Positions 47,334 to 56,649 of a DNA stretch of 64,000 bases are shown in pieces. Position 1 is the first letter of the stretch. Every line of letters starts with the position of its first letter. The position numbers were made by a program, and so were the translations under genes. Below the pieces are notes generated by a model. That model had not been told where the DNA came from, ran no database searches, and saw nothing but the letters and a program-made list of their open reading frames with translations. The stretch is from Catonia carolina (Eukaryota > Arthropoda > Insecta > Hemiptera > Achilidae), in NCBI GenBank assembly GCA_035578175.1, contig JAQMRL010000005.1, positions 51,937,722 to 52,001,721 of the forward strand, in the 5' to 3' direction.

Positions 47334-48044
47334 CAGTGGTTTTCAACCTGTCAGACACCACGATCCCCTTGTTAGGTTGAGTATTTCGCCTACCCACTCT
47401 GAATAATATTTAAAAAATGTCAAATTTACAATAGTTGTTTTTTTACTTAAGGATATGAGTAGCTTTAAAAAAGGATATGCGTGGAATTATGGGAACCAAT
47501 CCGTTTAATGAGAAAGCTATACAAAATCTTCATCTTCATGATGAACTAATAGAGCTATCAAGTGATCAGGAAATGAAATTACCTTTCAACAATGCCTGTG
47601 TCGACAAATTTCGGATTAAGAATTAAAGGAAGGATATAAGGAAGGAAGGATATAAGATATAAGGAACCTGCAACTGTCCAGTGTAGCGTTGAAACCAATT
47701 TCGGCAATTTTGAAACAATTTGTCACATCCTACAACTGTGAACAAGGATTTTCCATAATGGTGACTTTGAAACCAAAATAAAGAAATCGTTTGGCACTGA
47801 AAAATTACATCGTTTTGTGTGTTACAACAATAAATCCCAACATTAAAAAATTGGTTAATTACAAACAAGCCCAAGTTCCGATTGAATTGGAAAAAGTTGT
47901 AAAAGTAATGTATAATGAGTCTCTTCTTTAAATAAATAACCACAACAATAATTTTTTTTAAATTGTTCCTCGTATTTCGCGATTCCCCCCCCCCAAACAC
48001 GTCCTGCGACAAGGGGGTCGCGACCCACAGGTTTAAAAACACTG
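47334..48044 (+). mobile_element. hAT element with terminal inverted repeats
   Basis: The left terminus CAGTGGTTTTCAACCTGT and right terminus ACAGGTTTAAAAACACTG are inverse copies, the usual CAGTG.TTTTxAACCTx end of hAT elements. The transposase between them is reduced to two relics. The 8-bp flanks do not match well: on the left TTAGGTC stands where other SINE copies have GACCTAA. Confidence 0.7.
47463..47890 (+). pseudogene. hAT transposase relic (Buster/ZBED-like C-terminus)
   Basis: The first part, frame at about 47480, reads WIMGTNPFNEKAIQNLHLHD then ELIELSSDQEMKLPFNNA, matching the WxxNPF..EELI.L.SD..LK..F linker of hAT transposases of the Buster/ZBED5-like group. The second part at about 47716 reads KQFVTSYNCEQGFSIMVTLK, a stop, then RNRLALKNYIVLCVTTINPN and IKKLVNYKQAQVP, corresponding to the C-terminal dimerisation domain (CE..FS.M...K...RN.L.....L.L....P.I..L...KQ). 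The region between them is deleted and stops interrupt it. Confidence 0.75.
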
Positions 48045-48057
48045 ACCTAAACAATAA

Positions 48058-48490
48058 AAATTAACTATACCACTTTTTTAACCATTAAATTAAGTATCTT
48101 CCCAAACAATCACAACAATTAAACCATTTTAAACAACAAACTTTATATTTTAACGATTTGTTAAAGTGAAACGACAAAGAAAGTACAAAACGAAAAATTA
48201 TTCATGCCGATGAAACAATTTAATCGACAATAAATATGAATAAAAATATAATATAAACAGGCGAAGTTCTTGAGAAAATATGATAAACCTTTATATCATT
48301 TTTATAATACAAAATAAAACTGTACGGTAGTTTATAAATAAAATATGGACCCTTCTGATCGCCCTATTTTCTTTTATCATTTGTCGCCGGTTTCATTATA
48401 ATAATCGTCTTCATTTCTTATATACCTGACCATGATTATAATGCTAGTATAAAGACCAGTTTCTACCCATCCGTAATACCTAACCCCAGA
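48058..48490. other. AT-rich spacer
   Basis: No feature identified. Confidence 0.5.
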
Positions 48491-48511
48491 TATCGCACAG
48501 AGAACGTTATA
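48491..48511 (+). repeat. Left 21-bp flanking direct repeat of the fold-back
   Basis: TATCGCACAGAGAACGTTAT plus one A; an identical copy is at 49345-49365 directly after the element. Confidence 0.85.
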
Positions 48512-49344
48512 CAGGGTGATTCACGAAGATATGCAGAAACTTTGGGAGCCCATTGTACATGTAAAAATAATGAAAAAAGTTTTTATAAACATGGGTCCGG
48601 AAATGCTTCGTTTCCGAGTTACGGCTAGCGAAAGATTTCGCCCGGATTTCAGCTTACCAGGTGAAATGAGGTCTTTCTGAAATTCTGGTAAGGTAGATTA
48701 AGGGACGAATTCAATCGATTCTTATGGTTTTTGACCTGATAAATTGAATAAAACAGGTCCTAGAACTGTAAGTTAAATAGTTTTTGAGAAAACCAGTGTT
48801 TAATGCAAAAAATGGTGTGAAAAAACACAATTTTTCATCTTTGTTTTTCCGGTTAATTTTACTTTGTACTGTTATGTATAAAAATTCATTTAATCAAACA
48901 TCTATTCACTTTCTGTGTACTTAATTTACACTGGTTTGTTCAGAATAAAATTTTCAACATGTTTTATTCAAAAAATTCAACTGTTTCTTGGTGAAATAAC
49001 AAAGTTATTCTTGCCCAAAAACGAAAAAATGTGTTTTCACTCCATTTTTTGCATTTGACACTGGTTTTCTTAAAAAATATTTAACTTACAGTTCCGGGAC
49101 CTGTTTTGTTCAATTTATCAGATCAAAAACCATAAGAAATGATTGAATTCGCCCCTTAATCTACCTTACCAGAATTTCAGAAAGACCTCATTTCACCTGG
49201 TGAGCTGAAACCCGGGCGAAACTTTCGCTAGCCGTAATTCGGAAACGAAGCATTTCTGGACCAATGTTTATATAAACTTTTTTCATTATTTTTACATGTA
49301 CAATGAGCTCCTAAAGTTTCTGCATATCTTCGTGAATCACCCTG
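48512..49344. mobile_element. Giant fold-back element with about 330-bp arms
   Basis: The element begins CAGGGTGATTCACGAAGATA and ends in its inverse (..CACCCTG). The arms match through GCAGAAACTTTGGGAGC, TGCTTCGTTTCCGAG, GGTGAAATGAGGTCTTTCTG and ATGCAAAAAATGG to about 48845 and 49018, leaving a loop of about 170 bp. The arms are roughly 90 percent alike by eye. No transposase motif is visible. It is bounded by perfect 21-bp direct repeats. Confidence 0.85.
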
Positions 49345-49365
49345 TATCGCACAGAGAACGTTATA
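49345..49365 (+). repeat. Right 21-bp flanking direct repeat of the fold-back
   Basis: Identical to 48491-48511. Confidence 0.85.
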
Positions 49366-49908
49366 TTGTGCCCAACAAACAATATAACTAAATTAACATA
49401 CAAGGTTAGAGAAAGGAGGACTGTTTGCATTAAAACAGATCTGTCCACCTCCCTAACTTCCTATACAGCAACAACTAATAGGGATGTACTAAAGCGTTAA
49501 GGTTTTTGGGGATGGGATGGAGCGACGACGACGAGTTTCACTAACAGATCAGTGTTGTTGTAGTTTAATTTAGGTTAGTCTCTCTCTCTCTCTCTCTCAA
49601 CTCATGGAGGAGCAAACGTAAACGTAGTAAAGAGGGGAGATACTACACTAGAATTCATTATTTCGACCACAATAACCTCCTTAACTGTAGTACCTTAGGT
49701 ACCTTATATATAAATGGTAAAAACCTTACTTAATAATTCTATTTCACAACAACCAACCCTAACCTCACACCACATTATAACAACCACCACTCTGAGAAAA
49801 TAAATATTATTTAAAAATTTTAACACGTACATTGTATTCGTACAATAAAATATGTTACAGCCAAACCCTCACTGGGTAGTCAACAAATGCGAATAACACC
49901 ACTAGTGT
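49366..49908. other. Spacer with (TC)n
   Basis: A TC dinucleotide run lies at 49579-49598. No gene. Confidence 0.55.
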
Positions 49909-49919
49909 TAGTATTGCTT

Positions 49920-50316
49920 GTGTTGTTGTTTAGGTCATCAGCCAAAAGGCTGGTTTGAACCTGTAGAGGTTTTACTAAGTAAAACGAGGAGTGAGGTGGT
50001 TTACCATTGCCTTCCTCACTGAGTAGAAAAGTACGCTTATCAGCATGCCGGGCCCTCTGAAAAGCACATATTTTCCACTCTGCAAATGACACCTTCACTT
50101 CGTTCACCACAGGGTCTGGCTGTATAATGAAATTCATTACTTTCAGAGAAGATAACTCTGATTAGTGTCTTTTACACCTCTACCTCTTCTGTTCTTAAAT
50201 GATTCAGTCATTCAACTGGCTCACCATGTGATAAGAAACAGAACTATTTATTTTAGCCCTGCAACAAACAGATTGAGTGTAAATAATTTGACACTCCACC
50301 TGTCTGTTATGGGCAG
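49920..50316 (-). mobile_element. AAC-SINE, inverted, with 11-bp target duplication
   Basis: Complete 397-bp copy: tail TGTTGTTGTTTAGGTCATCA first, 5' end CTGTTATGGGCA last. TAGTATTGCTT occurs at 49909-49919 and again at 50317-50327. The variable-length target duplication argues for target-primed retroposition rather than an LTR. The internal frame from ATGAATTTCATTATACAGCC (minus strand, start 50137) stays open for 85 codons, past the 3' end of the element. Confidence 0.85.
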
Positions 50317-50327
50317 TAGTATTGCTT

Positions 50328-50906
50328 ACTAACGATAAAAAACAAATTCTATAACAGACCAATTTTGATGTTGCATTCACTACAAAAGATAACATTTTTC
50401 AGTGCAACTATATACTCGGTTCATCGTAAGATATGTCGAGTAAACAAATAATGACGTCACTGAGCATGCGCATTGTTTGAAAATGTGTACACGCTGATTA
50501 AAAAGTAACAATAAAATTATAAAAACATTAGGCCTATACGTTATTTCCATTCTTTTTCATAAATAAATGTGGTTACAAGTTACATGTGTTCGGTCACATT
50601 TATTACCTCTGATCTGTATGACGAAACAAAAGACCTTCAATAGTAAACATTTTTATTTTAATGGTGTCACTCTGCTTTCAAAATTGAATTTGACGATGAC
50701 TAATCCAAACCATAAATCTCTCCCCATTTGACAAAGAACATGACATGTTCAAAAATGTGTAGACCAATGTGCTACCAGTTCGCTTTTGACATCGTACTGT
50801 CTCGCATCGTTCTTACGAGTATTATAATTTGTTTTTAATAGGAATTTAGTGTTATAGTATTTTTTTCAATTAAAAATATTTTAATAATTTTAATTTTATT
50901 AACAAC
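50328..50906. other. AT-rich spacer
   Basis: Nothing recognised. Confidence 0.5.
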
Positions 50907-51200
50907 CCACCGGGTTGGTCTAGAGGTAAAGTCGTCGCCAAAATTAGCTGTTTAACAGCTGATTTTTGGAGACGAAGGTTCCTGGTTCAAATCCTAGTAA
51001 AGGTAGTTACTTTTATTTGGATTTGAATACTAGACAGTGGTTACCGGTGTACTTTGATGGTTGGGGTTCAATTAACCATACTCTCTCAGGAATGGTCGGC
51101 CTGGGTCTGTACAAGACTACACCTCATCCTCGTCTCATTGGGTCATGGGGTTGCTTATTGTTCTGAATTGAACAGATTGCAACGTACAAAAATTAGGGAT
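50907..51200 (+). mobile_element. tRNA-derived SINE-F, full copy
   Basis: A-box region GGGTTGGTCTAGAGGTAAAG, a hairpin AGCTGTTTAACAGCT, B box GGTTCAAATCC. The body GGTTACCGGTGTACTTTGAT..GTCGGCCTGGGTCTGTACAA..AACAGATTGCAACGTACAAA is shared with 29930. The plus-strand open frame of 66 codons in it is incidental. Confidence 0.8.
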
Positions 51201-51606
51201 TACAAAAAAAGTTTTATTAATTAAATATTTAATAATTTTTAATTTTAATTCTGTATATGGTAAAAAGCACGTAGGCCTATCAGTTATCATTGTGATGTTT
51301 TCATTAAAAGTGTTGCCTTTTTCCGAGTCACCGATTTAGCAGCTGATTCGGTAACTGCTGTTTGTTTACTAAATATATCTTTCTTACGATAAACCGAGTA
51401 TAGTTTGATTTACTTATCTTTGAAAGAACTATAAACAAACGCCCTGCTCTGCTATTGGCTGGATGCGAAATTGTAATTCTTAGCGCGGACCATCCCAGCG
51501 ATAAAAGCTAATTAAAATATGTTAGAATTGATAGGTTAATAGAGAAAGGTTGGTTTAACTTTTGTTAAGAGACATCCAAAACCCGATAGTGAGACTTTCT
51601 ATTTTT
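51201..51606. other. Spacer, nothing recognised
   Basis: No feature identified. Confidence 0.5.
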
Positions 51607-52090
51607 ACTTTCTCTTGTCTAAATGGATAATAAAATAAAAAAAGACAAGTATTATTTTCTTGTCGACTATTCTAAATCGAGTTTCACCGGATATAGACGT
51701 TTTCAAACCTCCTGAACCCAAAAAACATGTTTTTAGCGATTGGTCTGTGTGAACAAATATCTCAAAAACGGAACATCATATTAAGTTGAAACTTGAAACT
51801 TAATTAAGTTGGGTACCACTAGAGTACCCGACATGAACATTTTCATTAAAATCAGTCAACCGTAAGTAGTAGTTTATTCTTGTAATAATTTTTCACTTTT
51901 CTGCGATTTTCTCAGAAACGGTTCTACGATTTTTTTTAAATCACATTTACTACATTTTTTATGCTCAACAAGATAGGGTAGGCACCATGTCTACTGAAAT
52001 TCTTGGGGAGGCTGTTCTCTCGTAGAAAAAATTACTTTTTTTAAAGATTCCGGCCTCAGTATAATTTAACGATAAAACTGTATATAGCCT
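51607..52090 (-). mobile_element. HL element, inverted, 5' half missing
   Basis: ACTTTCTCTTGTC at the left, then GAACCCAAAAAACATGTTTT, AGTAGTAGTTTATTC and GGTAGGCACCATGTCTACTG. It stops after TCCGGCCTCAGTATAATTT. Confidence 0.65.
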
Positions 52091-53057
52091 AATCAAATTA
52101 GGATAATCAAACTGTATTAGCCTAATAGGATATAGTTAAATTAGGTGCGAGATATCTAGTTACTAGTTAAGTTCATTTAATGTGATTAATTTATTATTTA
52201 TTATACGTATATTGATTGCAGTAATTGTAATTTATAAGCAGATTTAAGTACGACCATTAATATTGTGATTCTAACGATAGTTTGTTAATTATTTATTTTA
52301 CCCAGATCCCGGAACGAACCTTAGCAATACGTGTTACACTATTTTTAATTTTGTATACAGACCACCAATTTAAAATAATAATTTAAGGGATCTCATAAAC
52401 TCCTGGATCATCAAATCTTTACCTGACTTCTGCGTCAGATCTCTATACCCTGTTAACGTATAAATACATCGACAATTGATCTAAACGTCCGTAACTCAGG
52501 TCGTAGGATACGATAGTGATTCGTTAAAATATTAAGATAAAATAAAAAATTATTTCAATAAAAAAAATACAAAAAATCAAGTTTCAAAAATAAATAATGT
52601 TTGTTTCTACTGACTCAATAGATCTTGTTAATTTTAGCACTGTTTGCAAACGAATTCCTATAAATAACATAACTGACAAGCTTGGTAAACATATTAAATT
52701 GTCCGTTGGTATTTAAAGAACAATAATGTAAAAATAGGTTGAAGACCTTATTTAAGAAACGTTTTGTTTTTTGTATTTGGCAAATATATTTGCTTAGTTT
52801 TCTTAAAATATCGTCTCTTCATAAAGTAAGTACACGAAAGAATACAGCATACATATTGGAAAGCATCCAATCGGTTATTGTTTGAATAATTTTACTTTTT
52901 CTGTCAAATCTATTTGTTTAGTGTAAACACAATGGGTGCACATATTTTCACCCTTCAAATTACTTAATATTTATTATTGCGCATTATTTTAACCACATTT
53001 TAATTCAGCACATTATTATATTAAGCGAATCACTCTGTCTACAAAATTTATTTATAC
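52091..53057. other. AT-rich DNA, nothing recognised
   Basis: A short duplication of CAAATTAGGATA/CCTAATAGGATATAG-like sequence occurs around 52090-52145. No gene. Confidence 0.5.
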
Positions 53058-53066
53058 GTGTTATTT

Positions 53067-53461
53067 CTGCCCATAATAAACAGGTGGAGTGTCAGATTAT
53101 TTCCACTCAATCTGTTCGTTGCAGGGCTAAAATAAATAGTTGTTTCTTACCACATGGTCAGCCAATTAAATGACTGAATCATTTAAGAACAGAAGAGGTA
53201 AAGGTGTTAAAGACACTAGTCAGAGTTACCTCCTCTGAAAGTAATGAATTTCACTATACAGTCAGACCCTGTGGTGAATGAAGTGAAGGTGTCATTTGCA
53301 GAGTGGAAAATATGTGCTTCTCAGAGGGCCCGGCATGCTGATAAGCATACTTTTCCACTCAGTGAGGAAGGCAATGGTAAACCACCTCACTCCTCGTTTT
53401 ACTTAGTAAAACCTCTACGGGTTCAAACCAGCCTTTTGGCTGATGACCTAAACAACAACAT
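53067..53461 (+). mobile_element. AAC-SINE with 9-bp target duplication, inserted in another AAC-SINE
   Basis: A complete 395-bp copy flanked by GTGTTATTT at 53058-53066 and 53462-53470. The right duplicate is the tail end of the inverted copy that follows, so this copy landed in that older copy's tail. The family's internal frame from the ATG at 53244 is open for 105 codons, running past the 3' end. Confidence 0.85.
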
Positions 53462-53960
53462 GTGTTATTTAGGTCATCAGCCGAAAGAAAGGTTTGAAAC
53501 TCTAGAGGCTTTACTAAGTAAAACGTTGATTGAAGTTGTTTACAATAACCTTCCTCACTGAGTGGAAAAGTATGTTTATCAGCATGCCGGGCTCTTTGAA
53601 AAGCATCTAGGCTACTTTCCATCCTGCAAATAATACCTTCACTTCATTCACCACACGGTCTGGCTGTATAATGAAATTCATTACTCTCAAGAGGAGATAA
53701 CTGACTAGTGTATTTTACACCTCTATCTCTTATGTTCATGACAAACTGAAAATACAACTGATCGTCTTCACAAACTCTTTTACTACTAGACCACCCTACA
53801 AAAGAGCCGGCTGATTACTACTATAACCTACCGTAGAATTTTCAGAAAAATAGAGCAAGGACCAGATAAATTGCAAAGCTTGAGTTATATAATTGACAAT
53901 TGATCATAACTGAACATGCGATAAGAAACAGAACAATTTTTTGTAGCCCTGGAACTTGAA
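53462..53960 (-). mobile_element. AAC-SINE, inverted, older, interrupted
   Basis: ATTTAGGTCATCAGCCGAAA to ..ACACCTCTATCTCTTATGTTC, then about 140 bp of foreign sequence, then the remainder GCGATAAGAAACAGAACAAT..TAGCCCTGGAAC. Its own 5' terminal part is missing. Confidence 0.7.
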
Positions 53961-54250
53961 TATTGTTTTATGGCGTTATTGTCCTATACTGTCATTTTCG
54001 TACGTTTTGACAACAATAACTTTCCCATGGGTTTCTTTGCATAGTAGTATTTCATTCAATAGATGTTTATCTAAAAAAATGTTATAACATTCGACTATTA
54101 TTTATTCGCAAAAATTTTACCGAGTTATTATTTATTTATCTATCTGGTCCTTTCTTTAGTTTTCTGAAAATTCTACGGAAGGTTATATATAAATCAGCCG
54201 GCTCTTTTGTAGGGTAGTCTAGTAGTAAAAGAGTTTGTGAAAACGTTCAA
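53765..54250. repeat. Inverted repeat, arms about 105 bp, tRNA-like motif
   Basis: TTCACAAACTCTTTTACTAC..CTACAAAAGAGCCGGCTG (53770-53820) recurs inverted at 54185-54245 (CAGCCGGCTCTTTTGTAGGG..AGTAGTAAAAGAGTTTGTGA), and the arms extend to the AGGACCAGATAAAT / ATCTGGTCCTT segments. Read outward, GTAGGGTGGTCTAGTAGTAA resembles a tRNA A-box region like that of SINE-F, so these may be two SINE heads. Confidence 0.55.
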
Positions 54251-54807
54251 TGGTATTGTTAGTTTGATCAGTGTCAAACTGAACAAAATATGAACTAATT
54301 TTGCGTGTCGTTATTGAAATAGGTTTTTTTTTGTGATAGACAAGTGGTTTTTCTATTGTGATTGTGTACAATACAAAAAAGTAGGTAATGAATTAATTAT
54401 TTTGATTGTAAATGTTCATTTGATAGCAAACGAAAAAGTTGTTTAACATTTTTTTTGTAAATTGTTTCAAAAACGTTTAAGTTCTGCCCGTCTATACTAC
54501 GTTGTATCTTAAACATGCTAAAAGGAAAAATATTTTTAATTTCAGCGCATTAGTTAATAAAAAACGTATTTAATGATGACGTCAAATAACATCTAAACGT
54601 GAAATAAGCTGACTACATGACACTAGAACATGGTGTAAACTACGTAAGCATTTGCCTTCTTTTTTAAACAATTTTTTTTAGAATAACAATAAAATTTTAG
54701 ATAATCCACGACGAGAGCAATACGTATCAACAAATCTCCTGGGGACCTCTATGGGCAAACATATCTAAGAATTTCTCCTAAAAATATGACGCTTTACTGT
54801 TAAAACG
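54251..54807. other. AT-rich spacer
   Basis: No feature identified. Confidence 0.5.
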
Positions 54808-54815
54808 TTTTAGAC

Positions 54816-55172
54816 CAATAGTTCTTTACCTGGGGGGCGGAAAGCTTAGAAGAATTTCAAGGGAAGCATGAGTGTATTTAAAAAAAAATAAATAAAAAAG
54901 TGAAACTATAATTTTATTTAGTTTTGTAGTCGCATGTATACTTTCAAAATTATCGTACTTTTTTGTACGCTGTACTCTAAGCTGAGTCTAGCGCTCGATT
55001 AGTGCAATAACACGGTAATTGACCTACCAACACTGTATCAGGCTTCTGTTTCATAAGACCGATTGTAGGCTACTACTTGTTTTCACCACTTACAGTGGTT
55101 TGGGGGGGGCTTGACCTCACATCAGCGTTCAAAGGGGGGCAGTCACAGTGCCTGAAAGGTTAAGAACCACTG
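54816..55172. mobile_element. Non-autonomous hAT element with 8-bp imperfect target duplication
   Basis: The left end CAATAGTTCTTTACCTGG and right end AAAGGTTAAGAACCACTG are inverse copies of a hAT-type CAGTGGTTCTTAACCTTT terminus. The flanks TTTTAGAC (54808-54815) and TTCTAAAC (55173-55180) differ at two of eight positions. Inside are G-runs near both ends and no coding sequence. Confidence 0.75.
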
Positions 55173-55180
55173 TTCTAAAC

Positions 55181-55258
55181 CATTACCGAGAATCGAACCT
55201 AGGACCTACTGTTTTAGGTGTCTTTAACATACTGACCACTGCACTAAATAGACGATCA
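55181..55258 (-). mobile_element. tRNA-like SINE head, inverted
   Basis: Minus strand: TATTTAGTGCAGTGGTCAGT (A-box region) and CCTAGGTTCGATTCTCGG (B box) at tRNA spacing. The acceptor arms do not pair, so it is not a gene. Confidence 0.55.
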
Positions 55259-55382
55259 AAAAAAAATAAACGATTAACAAATTATGTACTATACAATAGA
55301 CCTAAGATAAATTTAAGAAATTCAAGAAAGATTTTACGACTGAAATAAAACGTGAAAAACATTCAGATTACAGAATTTTTTT

Positions 55383-55541
55383 CAAAGTACACCGGTAACC
55401 ACTGTCTAGTATCCAAATCCGTATAAAAGTAACTACCTTTACTAGGATTTGAACCAGGAACCTTCGTCTCTGAAAATCAGCTGTTAAACAGCTGACTCAC
55501 GGCGACGCTTTTACCTCTAGACCAACCCCGGTGGGTTACAG
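55383..55541 (-). mobile_element. SINE-F, inverted head portion
   Basis: TACACCGGTAACCACTGTCT, ACTAGGATTTGAACCAGGAA (inverse B box), AGCTGTTAAACAGCT and TCTAGACCAACCCCGGTGGG (inverse A box). It keeps only the first about 160 bp of the family. Confidence 0.75.
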
Positions 55542-56499
55542 AATTTAAATATGAAAAAACAACCGATGAATGTAAAATCGAGAATATAAAGTAAAAGAAT
55601 CATTAAAATATCGGTTGTAAATAAAAATTCAACAATATAGGAAGTTACTTAATATGTTTTATAATTTGTTCTCAAGGATAAACAAAATTGAAGTGAAAAG
55701 CTAATCCTTTTTTAATCCGTTTAATTATACAAAAGTTGTAACTAAAGAATAAGTTAATATATAATGATACAATTTTATAATCAGAATAAAAAAAATATCA
55801 AAATAAAAGAACCAATTGCATCATTAGCATCAAGATGAAAGTGATGTCTGTAATAAGAAAAAACGAGGTTATACATAATATTTTTTACTGAATCTAAGTA
55901 GGGAGTTACAATACAAAAGGCAAACGAAAGAAAGATACTGTGATGTGAGGTTTACGTTTGTTAAAATTTCTAAAAGGGAAAAAAGGGAGGTAGCCCTTAG
56001 GCAGTTAAGGGCTGAGGGTTGTTACTTTGTTATACAGTTTGGCATTATTAGGGTTACATCAATGTCATCCGAAGAAGATATACGTTTATGAAATAAGGGG
56101 TTGAATCTAAATTCCACACGTGTGTGAATGTTATTTTTCTTAACAAGATGAACTATTTGCTTGTCTTTATTTATTTATTTATTTATTTCATTTAATTGTT
56201 TGCAACAGGCCGAACACGGCCCAATTATAGAAACAATACTTTATACCCGGATTTCAACTAATCCTCATGTTTTATAACCCCCCGAAGCCAAAAAAATGAT
56301 TTAAAAAGGATCGTCATAATGTGTGTGTTAGTTCTGGAGTAAAAAACAGCTATTAAAAGCTGTAGTAATTTTAATCAAAAATTTTCTCAAAAACTCCAAA
56401 AGGGGTCCTTGGACCTATATAACTAGGTTAATTACCGATTTAGTCCCAAAATTAAGGGTAATTTACAGAGGTTCAAAAATAATATTTTCCTTACTCATT
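55542..56499. other. AT-rich DNA, nothing recognised
   Basis: A TTTA run lies at about 56167-56188. No gene. Confidence 0.5.
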
Positions 56500-56580
56500 T
56501 CCATCTGTCACCCTTCACCCTCTAGGCTACATTAACCTTCGTGTACATCCCAGTCGGGCGTAAAACAAAAAAGCAGAGAT
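56500..56580 (+). mobile_element. SINE-C tail fragment
   Basis: CACCCTTCACCCTCTAGGCT..CCCAGTCGGGCGTAAAACAA matches the SINE-C 3' end (CCCTTTACCGTCTGC..GTCGGACGTCAAACC). Only the tail remains. Confidence 0.45.
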
Positions 56581-56649
56581 GGAATAACCATACTCGCTGG
56601 TAATCGTAGCTACTAGTATATGCCTAACTATTCTTAATACATAAAAAAA

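Larger units (their letters stand above)
46567..48057 (+). mobile_element. AAC-SINE copy carrying two nested elements
   Basis: The 5' end is TGCCCATAACCGGCAGGTAG and the 3' hairpin is at about 47305-47319. A TA-flanked element sits at 46724-47092 and a hAT element at 47334-48044 inside its tail. ATTAACT occurs just before the 5' end and just after the tail, a possible target duplication of the SINE. Confidence 0.65.

Noticed and set aside
46567..47337. AAC-SINE as a solo LTR (TG..CA ends)
   Set aside because: Target duplications are 9-11 bp in clean copies and the 3' end is a repeat tail with hairpin, which fits retroposition better than an LTR.
47623..48054. 143-codon minus-strand frame
   Set aside because: It is antisense to the hAT transposase relic, which reads sensibly on the plus strand.
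50907..51000. Possible tRNA with a long variable arm
   Set aside because: The same head is joined to a repeated body and occurs inverted at 55383; it is a SINE.
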